Assembly (NCBI RefSeq): GCF_020447105.2
Contig: NZ_CP096184.1
Span: 2,418,001-2,482,000 of the forward strand
Direction: 5' to 3'
Source: Demequina sp. TMPB413
Lineage (GTDB): Bacteria; Actinomycetota; Actinomycetes; Actinomycetales; Demequinaceae
DNA length: 64,000 nt
Positions 17,851 to 25,801 of this stretch are shown here, piece after piece. The notes beneath the pieces were generated by a model. That model did not search any database. It was not told the origin of the DNA and worked only from the letters and a program-made list of their open reading frames with translations. Every line of letters begins with the position of its first letter. The stretch's first letter is position 1. The position numbers and the translations under genes are program-made.

Positions 17851-18011
17851 CAGCCGTCCACCGTCTGTTCTTGGAAGGGAAGGATCGCGGAAACGAAGGG
17901 GAAGACCCATTCGAACAGCACGAGCACGACGAGCGCAAGGGCCAGTGCGGCCTCGATGGCCCGCAACCACACCGGGCCAGGCAGGTGCCTCCAGATCCAG
18001 GCGTACATCAT
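17850..18011 (-). CDS. Small single-span membrane protein between sortase and pabA
   Basis: 53 aa, not assigned to a family. It starts MMYAWIWRHLPGPVWLRAIE, followed by one strongly hydrophobic segment (about 21-45, ALALALVVLVLFEWVFPFVS). Its start overlaps the sortase stop by 3 nt and its stop overlaps the pabA start by 1 nt. This tight coupling on both sides supports a real gene. A role with the sortase in the membrane is possible but not shown. Confidence 0.7.
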   Translation of the reverse strand: MMYAWIWRHLPGPVWLRAIEAALALALVVLVLFEWVFPFVSAILPFQEQTVDG

Positions 18012-18826
18012 GCGCCCTCCACGATCTCGCTCGGGTAGCCGTGACCGGTTGGCGCCCAGTACTCGAGTTGTCCGTAGACCACGTAGCGCTGCTCGGCCGA
18101 ATAGCGGGGGTGGCACGTCGTCAGTGTGATCGAGGCGGCGGTGGGTGCCACGCCAGGCTCGCGCGGGGTGGGGGCGATGGCCGCCGTGTACGTGGGCGCG
18201 ACGATCTCGGAATCCGTCACCCGGTAGACAAACCACGCAGCCTCCGTCTGCACTACCAGGGCGTCCCCCACCTCCAGCTTCTCGATCGAGGTGAAAGGCT
18301 TGCCGTACGTGGTGCGGTGACCGGCCACGGCAAAGTTGCCGACGGCGCCTGGCATGGCCGTGTCGGAGTAGTGGCCGATGCCGAGGGAATCGAGCACGCG
18401 GGCGCGATCCGTCCCTTCCGAGATCGGCTTGACGTAGTCGTAGCCCCAACGAGGCACGTGCAATGCCCCGAACGTCGTCGCCTCCGCCTGGCTTGCCAGG
18501 ACGGGCGCGCCGTCGGGGGAGTACACCTTGAGCTCGTCGGGGATGAGTTGGACGATCGTGGGCGCTTCGTCAGCAGCGCCGGCGTCGCCAGAAGCCTCGA
18601 CGCGTGCAGTCTCAGGGAACGCAAGGTCGTCGAGCGCGGCCGCCTGGGTGCGCCCCGACTGGACGTCCGTATAGAACAACTGCCACACCACAAACAGGCC
18701 CAGCACCACTCCGACCGTGACGAGAGTCTCGCCGATCACGACGAAGGCCCGATCGACGGCACTGCGCTCTGGGCGCGCGGGGACCGGCGTCGGGGAGTCG
18801 ACGGCGGGGGGACGATGCACGGTCAT
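18008..18826 (-). CDS. srtE: Class E sortase
   Basis: 272 aa. N-terminal cytoplasmic tail, membrane segment (about 27-51), then the sortase domain with catalytic His170 (AGHRTTYG), Cys238 (LTTCHPRYS) and Arg247 (EQRYVVYG). Class E sortases attach LAXTG-type surface proteins to the wall of high-GC Gram-positives. No sortase substrate is visible in this window, so it is probably a housekeeping enzyme. AAGGTG precedes the ATG. Transcribed away from crgA, sharing the 18827-18976 spacer. Confidence 0.92.
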   Translation of the reverse strand: MTVHRPPAVDSPTPVPARPERSAVDRAFVVIGETLVTVGVVLGLFVVWQLFYTDVQSGRTQAAALDDLAFPETARVEASGDAGAADEAPTIVQLIPDELKVYSPDGAPVLASQAEATTFGALHVPRWGYDYVKPISEGTDRARVLDSLGIGHYSDTAMPGAVGNFAVAGHRTTYGKPFTSIEKLEVGDALVVQTEAAWFVYRVTDSEIVAPTYTAAIAPTPREPGVAPTAASITLTTCHPRYSAEQRYVVYGQLEYWAPTGHGYPSEIVEGA

Positions 18827-18976
18827 GGCACCTTAAGAGTACGCGAGCCTGCTTCCCCTAGCCGTTCCCGCGTGTGCCTGCGATGGTGGCACAGAGGCCG
18901 ACGCCCGGTACGCTGGGCGCAATCGGTCGCCACGCGCGCGCCGCACCACCATGTTGAAGTCGTCCAGGAGGGCACA

Positions 18977-19225
18977 ATGGCCGTCTCGAAGAAGCGCAAT
19001 AAGTCAAACGCCTACAAGGTTCCGCGCAGCGCAACCAAGCCGCCGTCTGACAACCCCAAGTGGCTCGTTCCCGCGTTCTCCACGCTGCTGCTGCTGGGGC
19101 TCGGGTGGATCCTCGTGTACTACATCTCTCGCGGTCAGTACCCGCTCGAGATTGGCAACGTCAACATCTTCATCGGCTTCGCGATGCTGCTGGCAGCCAT
19201 GGGATTGCTCACCCGCTGGAAGTAG
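18977..19225 (+). CDS. crgA: Cell division protein CrgA
   Basis: 82 aa. Basic N-terminus (MAVSKKRNKSNAYKVP), two membrane segments (about 29-50 and 63-80) separated by a short loop, as in CrgA. CrgA recruits FtsZ, FtsQ and PBPs to the septum and influences Z-ring formation. AGGAGG (18967-18972) sits at ideal distance from the ATG. Position beside pabA and the pknB cluster matches actinobacterial synteny. Confidence 0.93.
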   Translation: MAVSKKRNKSNAYKVPRSATKPPSDNPKWLVPAFSTLLLLGLGWILVYYISRGQYPLEIGNVNIFIGFAMLLAAMGLLTRWK

Positions 19226-19244
19226 ACCGCGCACTCTAGCTGAG

Positions 19245-19305
19245 TTACACCGCTGTAGTTCTCCCCAGAGATTTCCACAGTCGGGGGAAAACTACACCGG
19301 TGTCA
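19245..19305. repeat. Inverted repeat between crgA and the rhomboid gene
   Basis: Arms 19245-19266 and 19284-19305 are 22 nt each and pair at 19 positions, with a 17-nt loop. Each arm contains a smaller near-palindrome (ACACCGCTGT left, ACACCGGTGT right). Lying between convergent gene ends, it may be a bidirectional terminator, but the inner ACACCGGTGT palindromes are unusual for a terminator. Confidence 0.75.
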
Positions 19306-19357
19306 TTTCCCTCATCACGGCGCCGCTTCTGCCGATAGGGCTCATGGGGCCACGCGT

Positions 19358-20134
19358 CTATCGCGAGGCGCGCGAGAACGGCGATTGGCCCACGAGCCGC
19401 AACATGACCGCCATGGTCGCCGCGCCAAGCACCAAACCGCCGATGTGCCCTTCCCACGAAATGCTGGGCAGGAAGAAGCCGACGGCGAGCCAGATGCCCG
19501 CTGTCGCCGCCATGCTCTGCCATGGCAGCTTCAGCTTGTAGAGCAGCAGGCCGTAGGCCCCAAAGAGCCCGAAGACCGCGCCGGACGCTCCCACGTGGAG
19601 CGAGTTGGGAGAGGCCAACAGCTGGATTGCCGCTGACCCTCCGAGCAGGGACACCCCGTAAAGGACCCCGAATCGGAGGCGCCCCATCACTTGCTCCAGT
19701 TGGCTGCCGAACTGGTAGAGCACGAACATATTCAGGCCGATGTGCCACAGGCTGCCGTGCACAAAGCCGGAGGTCACCCACCGCCACGGCTCTTGTCCGG
19801 CCATCGCTGGCCAGAGTCCATACGTCGCTTGCCAACTGAACAGTCCGGCGCCCATGCCATAGACATAGAACGCGACGTTCGCGGCAATGATGCTGATGGT
19901 GACGTAGGGGCGTCCCAACGCGCGGGGGAACCCCAGACCGGTGCGCGCGCCACGCGCCGCCTGATTGGCGGCGCGCACGCAATCGACACACATGACGCCG
20001 ACGGGCGCCGGCACCTGACATTGCGGGCACGTAGGGCGCTCGCAGCGCTGGCACCGCACATAACTGACTCTGTCAGGATGCCGAGGGCACACGGGGGGTG
20101 CCGCCTCCGGCGCCCCCTGCGTCGGCTCGCTCAC
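19358..20134 (-). CDS. Rhomboid family intramembrane protease with zinc-ribbon N-terminus
   Basis: 258 aa. Residues 16-52 hold eight Cys/His ligands (C16, H19, C28, C31, C36, C39, C49, C52), a B-box-like double zinc site. The rhomboid core follows with six membrane segments, HIGLNMFVLYQFG, catalytic Ser184 in GASGAVFGLFG and His230 in WEGHIGGLVLG. Rhomboids cleave membrane proteins within the bilayer. It follows ppiA by 7 nt on the same strand, a pairing common in actinobacteria. Confidence 0.92.
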   Translation of the reverse strand: MSEPTQGAPEAAPPVCPRHPDRVSYVRCQRCERPTCPQCQVPAPVGVMCVDCVRAANQAARGARTGLGFPRALGRPYVTISIIAANVAFYVYGMGAGLFSWQATYGLWPAMAGQEPWRWVTSGFVHGSLWHIGLNMFVLYQFGSQLEQVMGRLRFGVLYGVSLLGGSAAIQLLASPNSLHVGASGAVFGLFGAYGLLLYKLKLPWQSMAATAGIWLAVGFFLPSISWEGHIGGLVLGAATMAVMLRLVGQSPFSRASR

Positions 20135-20141
20135 GCGGTGG

Positions 20142-20681
20142 CTACTCCTCGATCGAGACGCCCGTGATCATCACGTCGTCCTGGGGGCGGTCGCCACGGC
20201 CAACGGGCGTGGTGGCGATCTTGTCGACCACTGCGCGCGACTCGTCGTCGATGACCTTGCCAAAGATGGTGTGCGCGCCGGTCAGGTGCGGGGTGGGGCC
20301 CACCGTGATGAAGAACTGTGAGCCGTTGGTGCCGCCGGGCTTGCCGGTAATCGGGTTGAGGCGCTTTCCCGCATTCGCCATCGCGAGCAGGTACGGCTCG
20401 TTGAAGGCGAGTTCTGGGTGGATCTCGTCGTCAAAGGTGTAGCCGGGGCCGCCGGTACCGGTGCCGAGCGGGCAACCGCCCTGGATCATGAAGCCGTCGA
20501 TGACGCGGTGGAACACGAGGCCGTCATAGAACGGCTCGTTGCTCGCCTCTCCCGTGGCCGGGTCCTTCCACTCCTTGGCGCCCGTCGCGAGTCCCGTGAA
20601 GTTCGCGACAGTGACGGGGGCGTGGTTCGGGAACAGTTCGAGGCGAATGTCACCGGCGGTGGTCTGCAAGGTAGCGATCAT
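20142..20681 (-). CDS. ppiA: Cyclophilin-type peptidyl-prolyl cis-trans isomerase
   Basis: 179 aa. Cyclophilin core with [15 protein letters not shown] (catalytic Arg), [25 protein letters not shown] and TIFGKVID. No signal peptide, so cytoplasmic. Catalyses proline isomerisation during protein folding. First gene of the ppiA-rhomboid pair; divergent from the gene at 20823. Confidence 0.95.
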   Translation of the reverse strand: MIATLQTTAGDIRLELFPNHAPVTVANFTGLATGAKEWKDPATGEASNEPFYDGLVFHRVIDGFMIQGGCPLGTGTGGPGYTFDDEIHPELAFNEPYLLAMANAGKRLNPITGKPGGTNGSQFFITVGPTPHLTGAHTIFGKVIDDESRAVVDKIATTPVGRGDRPQDDVMITGVSIEE

Positions 20682-20822
20682 GCCGCCATTGTGTCATGCC
20701 GACCGCAGCGCATCAGGGCTGGTGCCGTGGTGTTCGCTGGTGGCGCAGGGAACATCCGAGCCTCGCACATCCTTCACCTAAGTGGCAGGATGGAAAGCAG
20801 CACCACGACCAAGGAGGCCGCA

Positions 20823-21866
20823 ATGCAGAGACGTTGGGACGAAATCGACGTGGACAAGTACCGCAAGCAAGCATTCGAGGCGGCTGAGTCGGCGCGCGAG
20901 GCAGCCGAGCATGCAGCCGACGCCGCGAGCAAGGCCGCCCGGACGGCCAAGCAGTGGGCCGGGCCCCGCGCAGAGCGCGCCAAGGACTGGGCTGCACCCC
21001 GCGTGGGAGACGCCAAAGACTGGGCCGCGCCACGAGCGGAGAAGGCCAAGCGCGCCGCTGCTCGCAAGGCAAGCCCCTATGTACACAAGGCGGGCGACAC
21101 CGCTGGCCACTGGGTGGACGTCGCACGGGGCGCGATCGTTGGAGCTGCGATCCCCGCGGTGGTTTCCGCGATCGACCGTGCTGGCGAAGAGGAGCCCCAG
21201 AAGCACGGTGGCGGCGCGTGGGGCAAGGTGCTCGTCCCCGTGCTGGTCGCTGGCGCAGCAGGCGCAGCGCTCGTCATGTGGGCGCGTCGTGATCGCGGTA
21301 GGGACGACTGGGCCGGCGACGATGACTGGGAGTTCGCTGGCGACGAAGGCGACTTTCAGGCCAAGCTCCGGCGCGACGTGAACCGGGCTGCCGACTCTGC
21401 GGCCGCTGCCGCAAAGAAGGCGGCCACCGCGGTCGCCGCGGCGGCAGGCACCGTGAGCGAGAAGGCGGGTCCCGCCTACGAGAAGGCGCGTGAGACGGCG
21501 ACGGCAGAGGCGAAGAAGTTCGCCGAGCAGAGCCAGCCTTACGTTGACAAGGCGAAGGACACCGCGGCGAAGGCTCGCGACGCGGCTCAGCCCGTGATCG
21601 ACAAGGCCAAGGACGCCGCGACTCCTGTGGTGGACCGCGCGAGGTCGACCGCGTCGGCCGAGGCTCAGCGCGTGCGCGACGGTGTCATTACCGCCCGCTC
21701 TCGTGCCGCCTCCGGTCTGGCGGACACTCTTGACGACGCCGAAGACGTCTGGGAGGACGACGGGGCGGACGACGCTCCGGCCAAGAAGGCTCCGGCGCGG
21801 CGGACCACTACGGCAAAGAAGTCGCCGGCCAAGCCCGCTGTCGCAAAGAAGACAGACACCAAGTAG
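20823..21866 (+). CDS. Ala/Lys-rich coiled-coil membrane protein, function unknown
   Basis: 347 aa. Two long helical stretches rich in Ala, Lys and Glu (about 1-95 and 180-310) flank a hydrophobic segment (about 138-158, VLVPVLVAGAAGAALVMWA). The C-terminus is basic with repeated KKAPA/KKSPAKP blocks like the tails of histone-like proteins. The N-terminal part repeats AKDWAAPR-type units. ATG 20823 is chosen for the AAGGAGG at 20811-20817; ATG 20790 is possible. Resembles YtxH/apolipoprotein-like stress proteins in composition only. Confidence 0.7.
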   Translation: MQRRWDEIDVDKYRKQAFEAAESAREAAEHAADAASKAARTAKQWAGPRAERAKDWAAPRVGDAKDWAAPRAEKAKRAAARKASPYVHKAGDTAGHWVDVARGAIVGAAIPAVVSAIDRAGEEEPQKHGGGAWGKVLVPVLVAGAAGAALVMWARRDRGRDDWAGDDDWEFAGDEGDFQAKLRRDVNRAADSAAAAAKKAATAVAAAAGTVSEKAGPAYEKARETATAEAKKFAEQSQPYVDKAKDTAAKARDAAQPVIDKAKDAATPVVDRARSTASAEAQRVRDGVITARSRAASGLADTLDDAEDVWEDDGADDAPAKKAPARRTTTAKKSPAKPAVAKKTDTK

Positions 21867-21874
21867 TTCTTAAG

Positions 21875-21915
21875 GCGCGGGGAGCGATTCCGATGGGATC
21901 GCTCCCCGCGCTTTG
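21875..21915. terminator. Bidirectional hairpin terminator
   Basis: Perfect 14-bp stem (GCGCGGGGAGCGAT, 21875-21888, with 21898-21911) and 9-nt loop, followed by TTTG. It lies between the convergent genes ending at 21866 and 21927. Confidence 0.85.
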
Positions 21916-21926
21916 TCATGTGTGGC

Positions 21927-22538
21927 TCATGCGCCGACGAGGTGCTCGATCAGGATCTTCACCCCGATGCCGATCAACACCAGGCCGCCGAAGAGTTCGG
22001 CCCACGCGCCGAGATGCCGTCCGGCGTGGTGTCCCAGGCGCACGCCCGCGAGCGAAAGCGCGGCGGTGATCACGGCGATCACCACCGCTGCCTGAGCGAT
22101 GTTGACGTCGAGCACGGCGAGCGAGATCCCCACCGCAAGAGCGTCAATGCTCGTGGCGACCCCGAGCGTCAGCAGTTCTCGTTTGCGCAGGACGAGCGTG
22201 GACGCCTCGGGCCTGGCCGAGTCGGGTGTCGAGGCCTCCGGCGCCGACTGCGCCTCTTCCCGCGAACCCACGCGGGCCTCCCACACCATCTTCGCGCCGA
22301 TCGCCGTCAGCAGGCCGAAGGCGAGCCAGTGATCGAAGGCCGCGATGGGCCCGGAGAAAGCGGATCCAAGCGCCCAGCCCATCACGGGCATGAGCCCCTG
22401 GAAGAGCCCGAACGTCAGCGCGATCGCGAGAGAAGGCGCCCATCGGAAGTGCCGCATCTGGAGGCCCTTGCTGACGGACACCGCAAAGGCGTCGGCCGCG
22501 AGGCCCACGGCGGTGAGCAGCAGGATGATGAATGACAT
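21927..22538 (-). CDS. mntP: Manganese efflux pump MntP
   Basis: 203 aa, six membrane segments in two homologous halves. Half one has GLAADAFAVSVSKGL and half two has GVATSIDALAVGISLA, the MntP signature with membrane Asp residues that bind Mn2+. The central hydrophilic loop (about 90-115) is longer than usual. It exports excess Mn2+. A yybP-ykoY manganese riboswitch lies in its leader (22614-22724), which strongly supports the function. Confidence 0.94.
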   Translation of the reverse strand: MSFIILLLTAVGLAADAFAVSVSKGLQMRHFRWAPSLAIALTFGLFQGLMPVMGWALGSAFSGPIAAFDHWLAFGLLTAIGAKMVWEARVGSREEAQSAPEASTPDSARPEASTLVLRKRELLTLGVATSIDALAVGISLAVLDVNIAQAAVVIAVITAALSLAGVRLGHHAGRHLGAWAELFGGLVLIGIGVKILIEHLVGA

Positions 22539-22593
22539 GGGTCTCGCCTTCGGTGTCCGGTGGACCGTGCCGAGGCGGGGGTGACGTGGGGTC

Positions 22594-22618
22594 GCTTCGG
22601 CACGGCGTCGTGCCGAAG
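22594..22618 (-). terminator. Riboswitch expression platform hairpin
   Basis: Perfect 9-bp stem (CTTCGGCAC at 22595-22603 with GTGCCGAAG at 22610-22618). Its outer bases 22614-22618 are also needed for the closing P1 helix of the aptamer, so the two structures exclude each other. This fits a Mn2+-on switch in which aptamer folding blocks the terminator-like hairpin. Confidence 0.65.
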
Positions 22619-22724
22619 GTCTCGCTCACCCGGATGAACCGGGAAGCACGCCGGGCGCTATTGAGGCGCCAGTATGTCGACGTACTTCGGGCCCTTGCGG
22701 GCCGCCAGGAGCTACTCCCCTTCG
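22614..22724 (-). promoter_or_regulatory. yybP-ykoY manganese riboswitch upstream of mntP
   Basis: On the minus strand the leader contains the conserved elements in order: CGAAGGGGAGTAGC at the 5' end (about 22711-22724), CGTCGACATACT (near 22671-22682) and GCGAGACCTTCG at the 3' end (22614-22625). CGAAGG and CCTTCG pair as P1. These are the invariant segments of the yybP-ykoY Mn2+ aptamer, and the next gene is mntP. About 75 nt separate the aptamer from the start codon. Confidence 0.85.
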
Positions 22725-22750
22725 TTGGCAGTCATTGTGGCACACGTGCA

Positions 22751-22788
22751 GTTGAGCAGGCGAGGCCTTTGGGCCCCGCCCGCTCAAC
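22751..22788 (-). terminator. Hairpin terminator after the aldo/keto reductase operon
   Basis: Imperfect stem of about 17 bp (GTTGAGCAGGCGAGGCC with GGCCCCGCCCGCTCAAC, plus-strand order) around a 4-nt loop. It lies 18 nt after the stop at 22807 and upstream of the mntP leader. Confidence 0.7.
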
Positions 22789-22806
22789 CGTCCACGAGAG
22801 AGCCGC

Positions 22807-23739
22807 CTACGGAACGGTGTAACCGGCCGCCCTGAACATCTCGTACCACTCGGCGCGGGTGAGCTCCACGCCTGAGCCCCTGGCGGCGGCGGCCACGCGC
22901 TGAGGCGTGGTGGTACCCAGCACCACTTGCCACTTCGCCGGGTGACGCAGGATCCACGCGGTCGCGATCGCGATGGGCTCCACTCCGTACTGTGCCGCGA
23001 GGCGGTCGATGACCTCGTTGAGTTGCGCGTACTCGGGGTTGCCCAAGAACACGCCCGTGAAGAATCCCGCCTGGAACGGCGACCAGGCCTGCAGCGCGAT
23101 GTCGTGCAGGTGGCAGTAGTCGACCGTGCCGTTGTCGCGCGCGATGGACTGATCAAGAGCCTGCATGTTGTTCGCCACGCCGTGCGCCACCGCCGGGGCG
23201 TGGGTCACGGACATCTGGATCTGGTTGGCCACGATCGGCACGTTCAGGTGCTTGCGGAGTAAGTCCATCTGGCCAGGCGTCTGGTTGGAGACACCGAAGT
23301 GGCGCACCTTGCCTGACGCCTTGAGGTCGTCGAAGGCACGCGCGACCTCCGCAGGCTCCATGAGGGCGTCTGGGCGGTGCAGCAACAGGATGTCGATGTA
23401 GTCAGTGCCGAGAGCCTCGAGCGAGCCCTCCACCTGGCCAATGAGCCTTTCGTAGGAGAAGTCGAAGGACGGGTTCTCCTTGACGATGCCGGCCTTGGTC
23501 TGGATGACCAGCTGCTCGCGCTGCGAGGAGGTGAGCTGCATCGCCTCAGCAAATCGACGTTCGCAACCGTGATAGCCGTCGCCGTAAACGTCGGCATGGT
23601 CCATGAAGGTGATGCCCGCGTCGAGCGCGGTGCCGACCAGTTCGCGGACTTCATCGTCAGTCTTCTCTTGGATGCGCATGAGCCCGAGAATCACCTCGGG
23701 CACCACCAGGTCGGTGCCGGGAAGAGTGAATGTCTTCAT
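22807..23739 (-). CDS. Aldo/keto reductase (YdhF-like)
   Basis: 310 aa, TIM-barrel oxidoreductase. Catalytic Tyr in DHADVYGDGYHGCE, Lys in VIQTKAGIV, and His in LLLHRPDALMEP; the NADPH-binding end is VVLGTTTPQRVAAAA. The sequence style (VPEVILGLMRI start, YCHLHDIALQAWSPF) is that of the YdhF group. Substrate unknown. It follows a second aldo/keto reductase by 3 nt, so the two form an operon divergent from a LysR regulator. Confidence 0.88.
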   Translation of the reverse strand: MKTFTLPGTDLVVPEVILGLMRIQEKTDDEVRELVGTALDAGITFMDHADVYGDGYHGCERRFAEAMQLTSSQREQLVIQTKAGIVKENPSFDFSYERLIGQVEGSLEALGTDYIDILLLHRPDALMEPAEVARAFDDLKASGKVRHFGVSNQTPGQMDLLRKHLNVPIVANQIQMSVTHAPAVAHGVANNMQALDQSIARDNGTVDYCHLHDIALQAWSPFQAGFFTGVFLGNPEYAQLNEVIDRLAAQYGVEPIAIATAWILRHPAKWQVVLGTTTPQRVAAAARGSGVELTRAEWYEMFRAAGYTVP

Positions 23740-23742
23740 GCC

Positions 23743-24624
23743 TTAGGCCTCCAGCACCTTCGACAGCAGAGCAACCTCATCGGCCGTGAGCTCGAGCTCT
23801 GGCGCCTGCGCCGAATCGGTGATGGACGCCGGCTTGGAGGCTCCAGGAATCGGGATGACGACGTCGGCGAGTGCCAACTCCCAGGCTAAGGTGAGGCGCT
23901 GAGGGGAGACGCCATGAGCGTCGGCGATGTCTTGGAAGGCCTGGTGGCGCTGGCCAACCTCACCGGCGCGGGAGATGCCGCCGAGCGGGCTCCACGGCAG
24001 GAACGCGATGTTCATCTCGGCGCACACCTCGAGCTCGGGGTAGCTGGAGACGAACGCGGGAGAGAACTGGTTCTGGACGCTCACCAGGCGGCCGCCCAGC
24101 AGGTCGTTTGCCTGGCGGATCTGCTCGGGGTTCGCGTTGGAGATGCCTGCCATCTCGATGACGCCCTCGTCGAGCAACTCCACCACTGCGCCGATCGAGT
24201 CCACGTAAGGAACCTTGGGGTCTGGCCGGTGGAACTGGAACAGGCCGATGGCCTCAACGCCGAGTCGCTGGGCGGAGGCCTTCGCGGCGAGCTTCACGTA
24301 GTCGGGGTCGCCGTTCTGGGTCCACGTGCCGTCGCCTGGCCGCAAGTGACCAGCCTTGGTGGCGACCAAGATGTGGGAGGTGTCGGAGCCGTATGCGCGC
24401 AGCGCCTCGGCGATGAGCGACTCGTTGTGGCCCACCTCGCCCGCCTTCAGGTGGTAGCTGTCGGCGGTGTCGATGAAGGTGACGCCGGCCTCGAGCGCGG
24501 CGTGGATCGTGGCGATGGACTGCTCCCTGCCGGGGCGGCCCTCGATGGACATAGGCATTCCGCCAAGGCCAATGGCAGAGACGGAACGATTGCCGATGGT
24601 GCGCTCGCGCACGGTGACCTCCAA
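23743..24624 (-). CDS. Aldo/keto reductase
   Basis: 293 aa. Catalytic Asp/Tyr in FIDTADSYHL, Lys in LVATKAGHL and His in FQFHRPDPK; the cofactor site is in VVIPIPGASKPASITD. Distinct subfamily from its neighbour (about 310 aa, YdhF-like), closer to general AKR12/13-type enzymes. First gene of the two-gene operon; 91 nt upstream of the divergent LysR gene, which probably controls it. Confidence 0.87.
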   Translation of the reverse strand: MEVTVRERTIGNRSVSAIGLGGMPMSIEGRPGREQSIATIHAALEAGVTFIDTADSYHLKAGEVGHNESLIAEALRAYGSDTSHILVATKAGHLRPGDGTWTQNGDPDYVKLAAKASAQRLGVEAIGLFQFHRPDPKVPYVDSIGAVVELLDEGVIEMAGISNANPEQIRQANDLLGGRLVSVQNQFSPAFVSSYPELEVCAEMNIAFLPWSPLGGISRAGEVGQRHQAFQDIADAHGVSPQRLTLAWELALADVVIPIPGASKPASITDSAQAPELELTADEVALLSKVLEA

Positions 24625-24677
24625 GAGTGGGATATGGGTTCCCTTTCAGCATAGGAAGCGGTAACTTAGAAGTCCAA

Positions 24678-24689
24678 CGATTGCAATCG
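24678..24689. promoter_or_regulatory. Candidate LysR operator
   Basis: Perfect 12-bp palindrome CGATTGCAATCG in the divergent spacer, flanked by AAGTC on one side and GACTT on the other as an extended dyad. It is placed as expected for a LysR-type binding site controlling both the regulator and the aldo/keto reductase operon. Confidence 0.55.
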
Positions 24690-24715
24690 ATGACTTCCAC
24701 AACCTGGAGTGCTTA

Positions 24716-25714
24716 ATGGAATTGCGGCAGATGGAGTACCTCGTCACTCTCGCCGACGAGCGCCACTTCACCCGTGCCGCCCAGCTCATGGGGGTGTCGC
24801 AGTCCGGCCTGTCTGCGGGAATCCGCGGGCTCGAACAAGAGCTGGGAGCCTCGCTGTTTACGCGGACCACACGCCGCGTCGAACCCACCGACGCCGCGCT
24901 CGCCTTGCTTCCCCACGCCCGCGCGCTCCTTAACCAGGCGCGCGCCGCCCGCGACGCCGTCGTCCACGCAACCCACCAGGTCTCGGGGACCCTGCGCGTC
25001 GGCACCGAGCAATGCTTGGGCGTGATCGACGCGACCGCGCTGATCGACCGCTTTCACCGCCGCCACCCCCAGGTGGAAATCCAGTTCAGGCAAGCGGGCT
25101 CGCACGAGCTCATCGACTCGCTGCGCGCCGACGCCCTAGACGTCGCCTTCGTGGCGGCCGCCGCGCACCTCGGTACCCTGCCCCACCACGCACTTGGCCA
25201 CGAGGACCTTGTGCTCGTGTGCCCGCCAGAGCACCCGCTTGCCGACGCCGCTGTCGCCTCGTGGGAGCAGCTCGCCGTCGAGGACCACGCCGATTTCGAC
25301 CCCACGTGGGGGGTGCGGCCGCTCACGGATGCGGCCTTCGAATCGCGCGGGCTCATGCGCCGGGTGCGCTTTCAGGTCAGCGACGTGCACACGCTGCTGG
25401 ACTTCGTCGACCGTGGCCTTGGTGTCGCGATCGTGCCGCGACACGTGTCCAACAAGCCCCAAGCCGCGCGGCTTGCCGTGGTGGCCATGCCGCACGACTC
25501 TCCCCGCTGGGAGGTCTCCGTTGTTCAGTCTCAGCGCGCGGGAGTCGACTCCGCGGCGCCCTACTTACTGGAACTCGTCGCCGACGCGCCTGCGTGCCGG
25601 GGAGCGGTCACCGCCGGGGACGAGGCGATCGAAGTGGTACTGCCATATGGCCATGCGGCTCCTCTTCACGACACTCGTTCGCTGTCCCAGGCGGCGGCGC
25701 AACCTACGGCATAG
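24716..25714 (+). CDS. LysR-family transcriptional regulator
   Basis: 332 aa. N-terminal winged helix (MELRQMEYLVTLADERHFTRAA, GVSQSGLSAGIRGLEQELG), then a substrate-binding domain (about 92-300). ATG 24716 begins the family motif directly. Probably senses a small molecule connected with the divergent aldo/keto reductases; the inducer is unknown. The C-terminal 30 residues beyond the fold are variable. Confidence 0.9.
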   Translation: MELRQMEYLVTLADERHFTRAAQLMGVSQSGLSAGIRGLEQELGASLFTRTTRRVEPTDAALALLPHARALLNQARAARDAVVHATHQVSGTLRVGTEQCLGVIDATALIDRFHRRHPQVEIQFRQAGSHELIDSLRADALDVAFVAAAAHLGTLPHHALGHEDLVLVCPPEHPLADAAVASWEQLAVEDHADFDPTWGVRPLTDAAFESRGLMRRVRFQVSDVHTLLDFVDRGLGVAIVPRHVSNKPQAARLAVVAMPHDSPRWEVSVVQSQRAGVDSAAPYLLELVADAPACRGAVTAGDEAIEVVLPYGHAAPLHDTRSLSQAAAQPTA

Positions 25715-25801
25715 TTGACTGCGGGCGCAATGACCAGCGCCGCGTCGGTGGGGGCGAAGGGATGACATGCACGGCCTGACCACGACATCGAGCGCGAGCA
25801 G

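Noticed and set aside
17825-18976. Long plus-strand frame running into crgA
   Set aside because: It lies opposite pabA leader, the small gene and the sortase; only its last 82 codons, from ATG 18977 behind AGGAGG, are CrgA.
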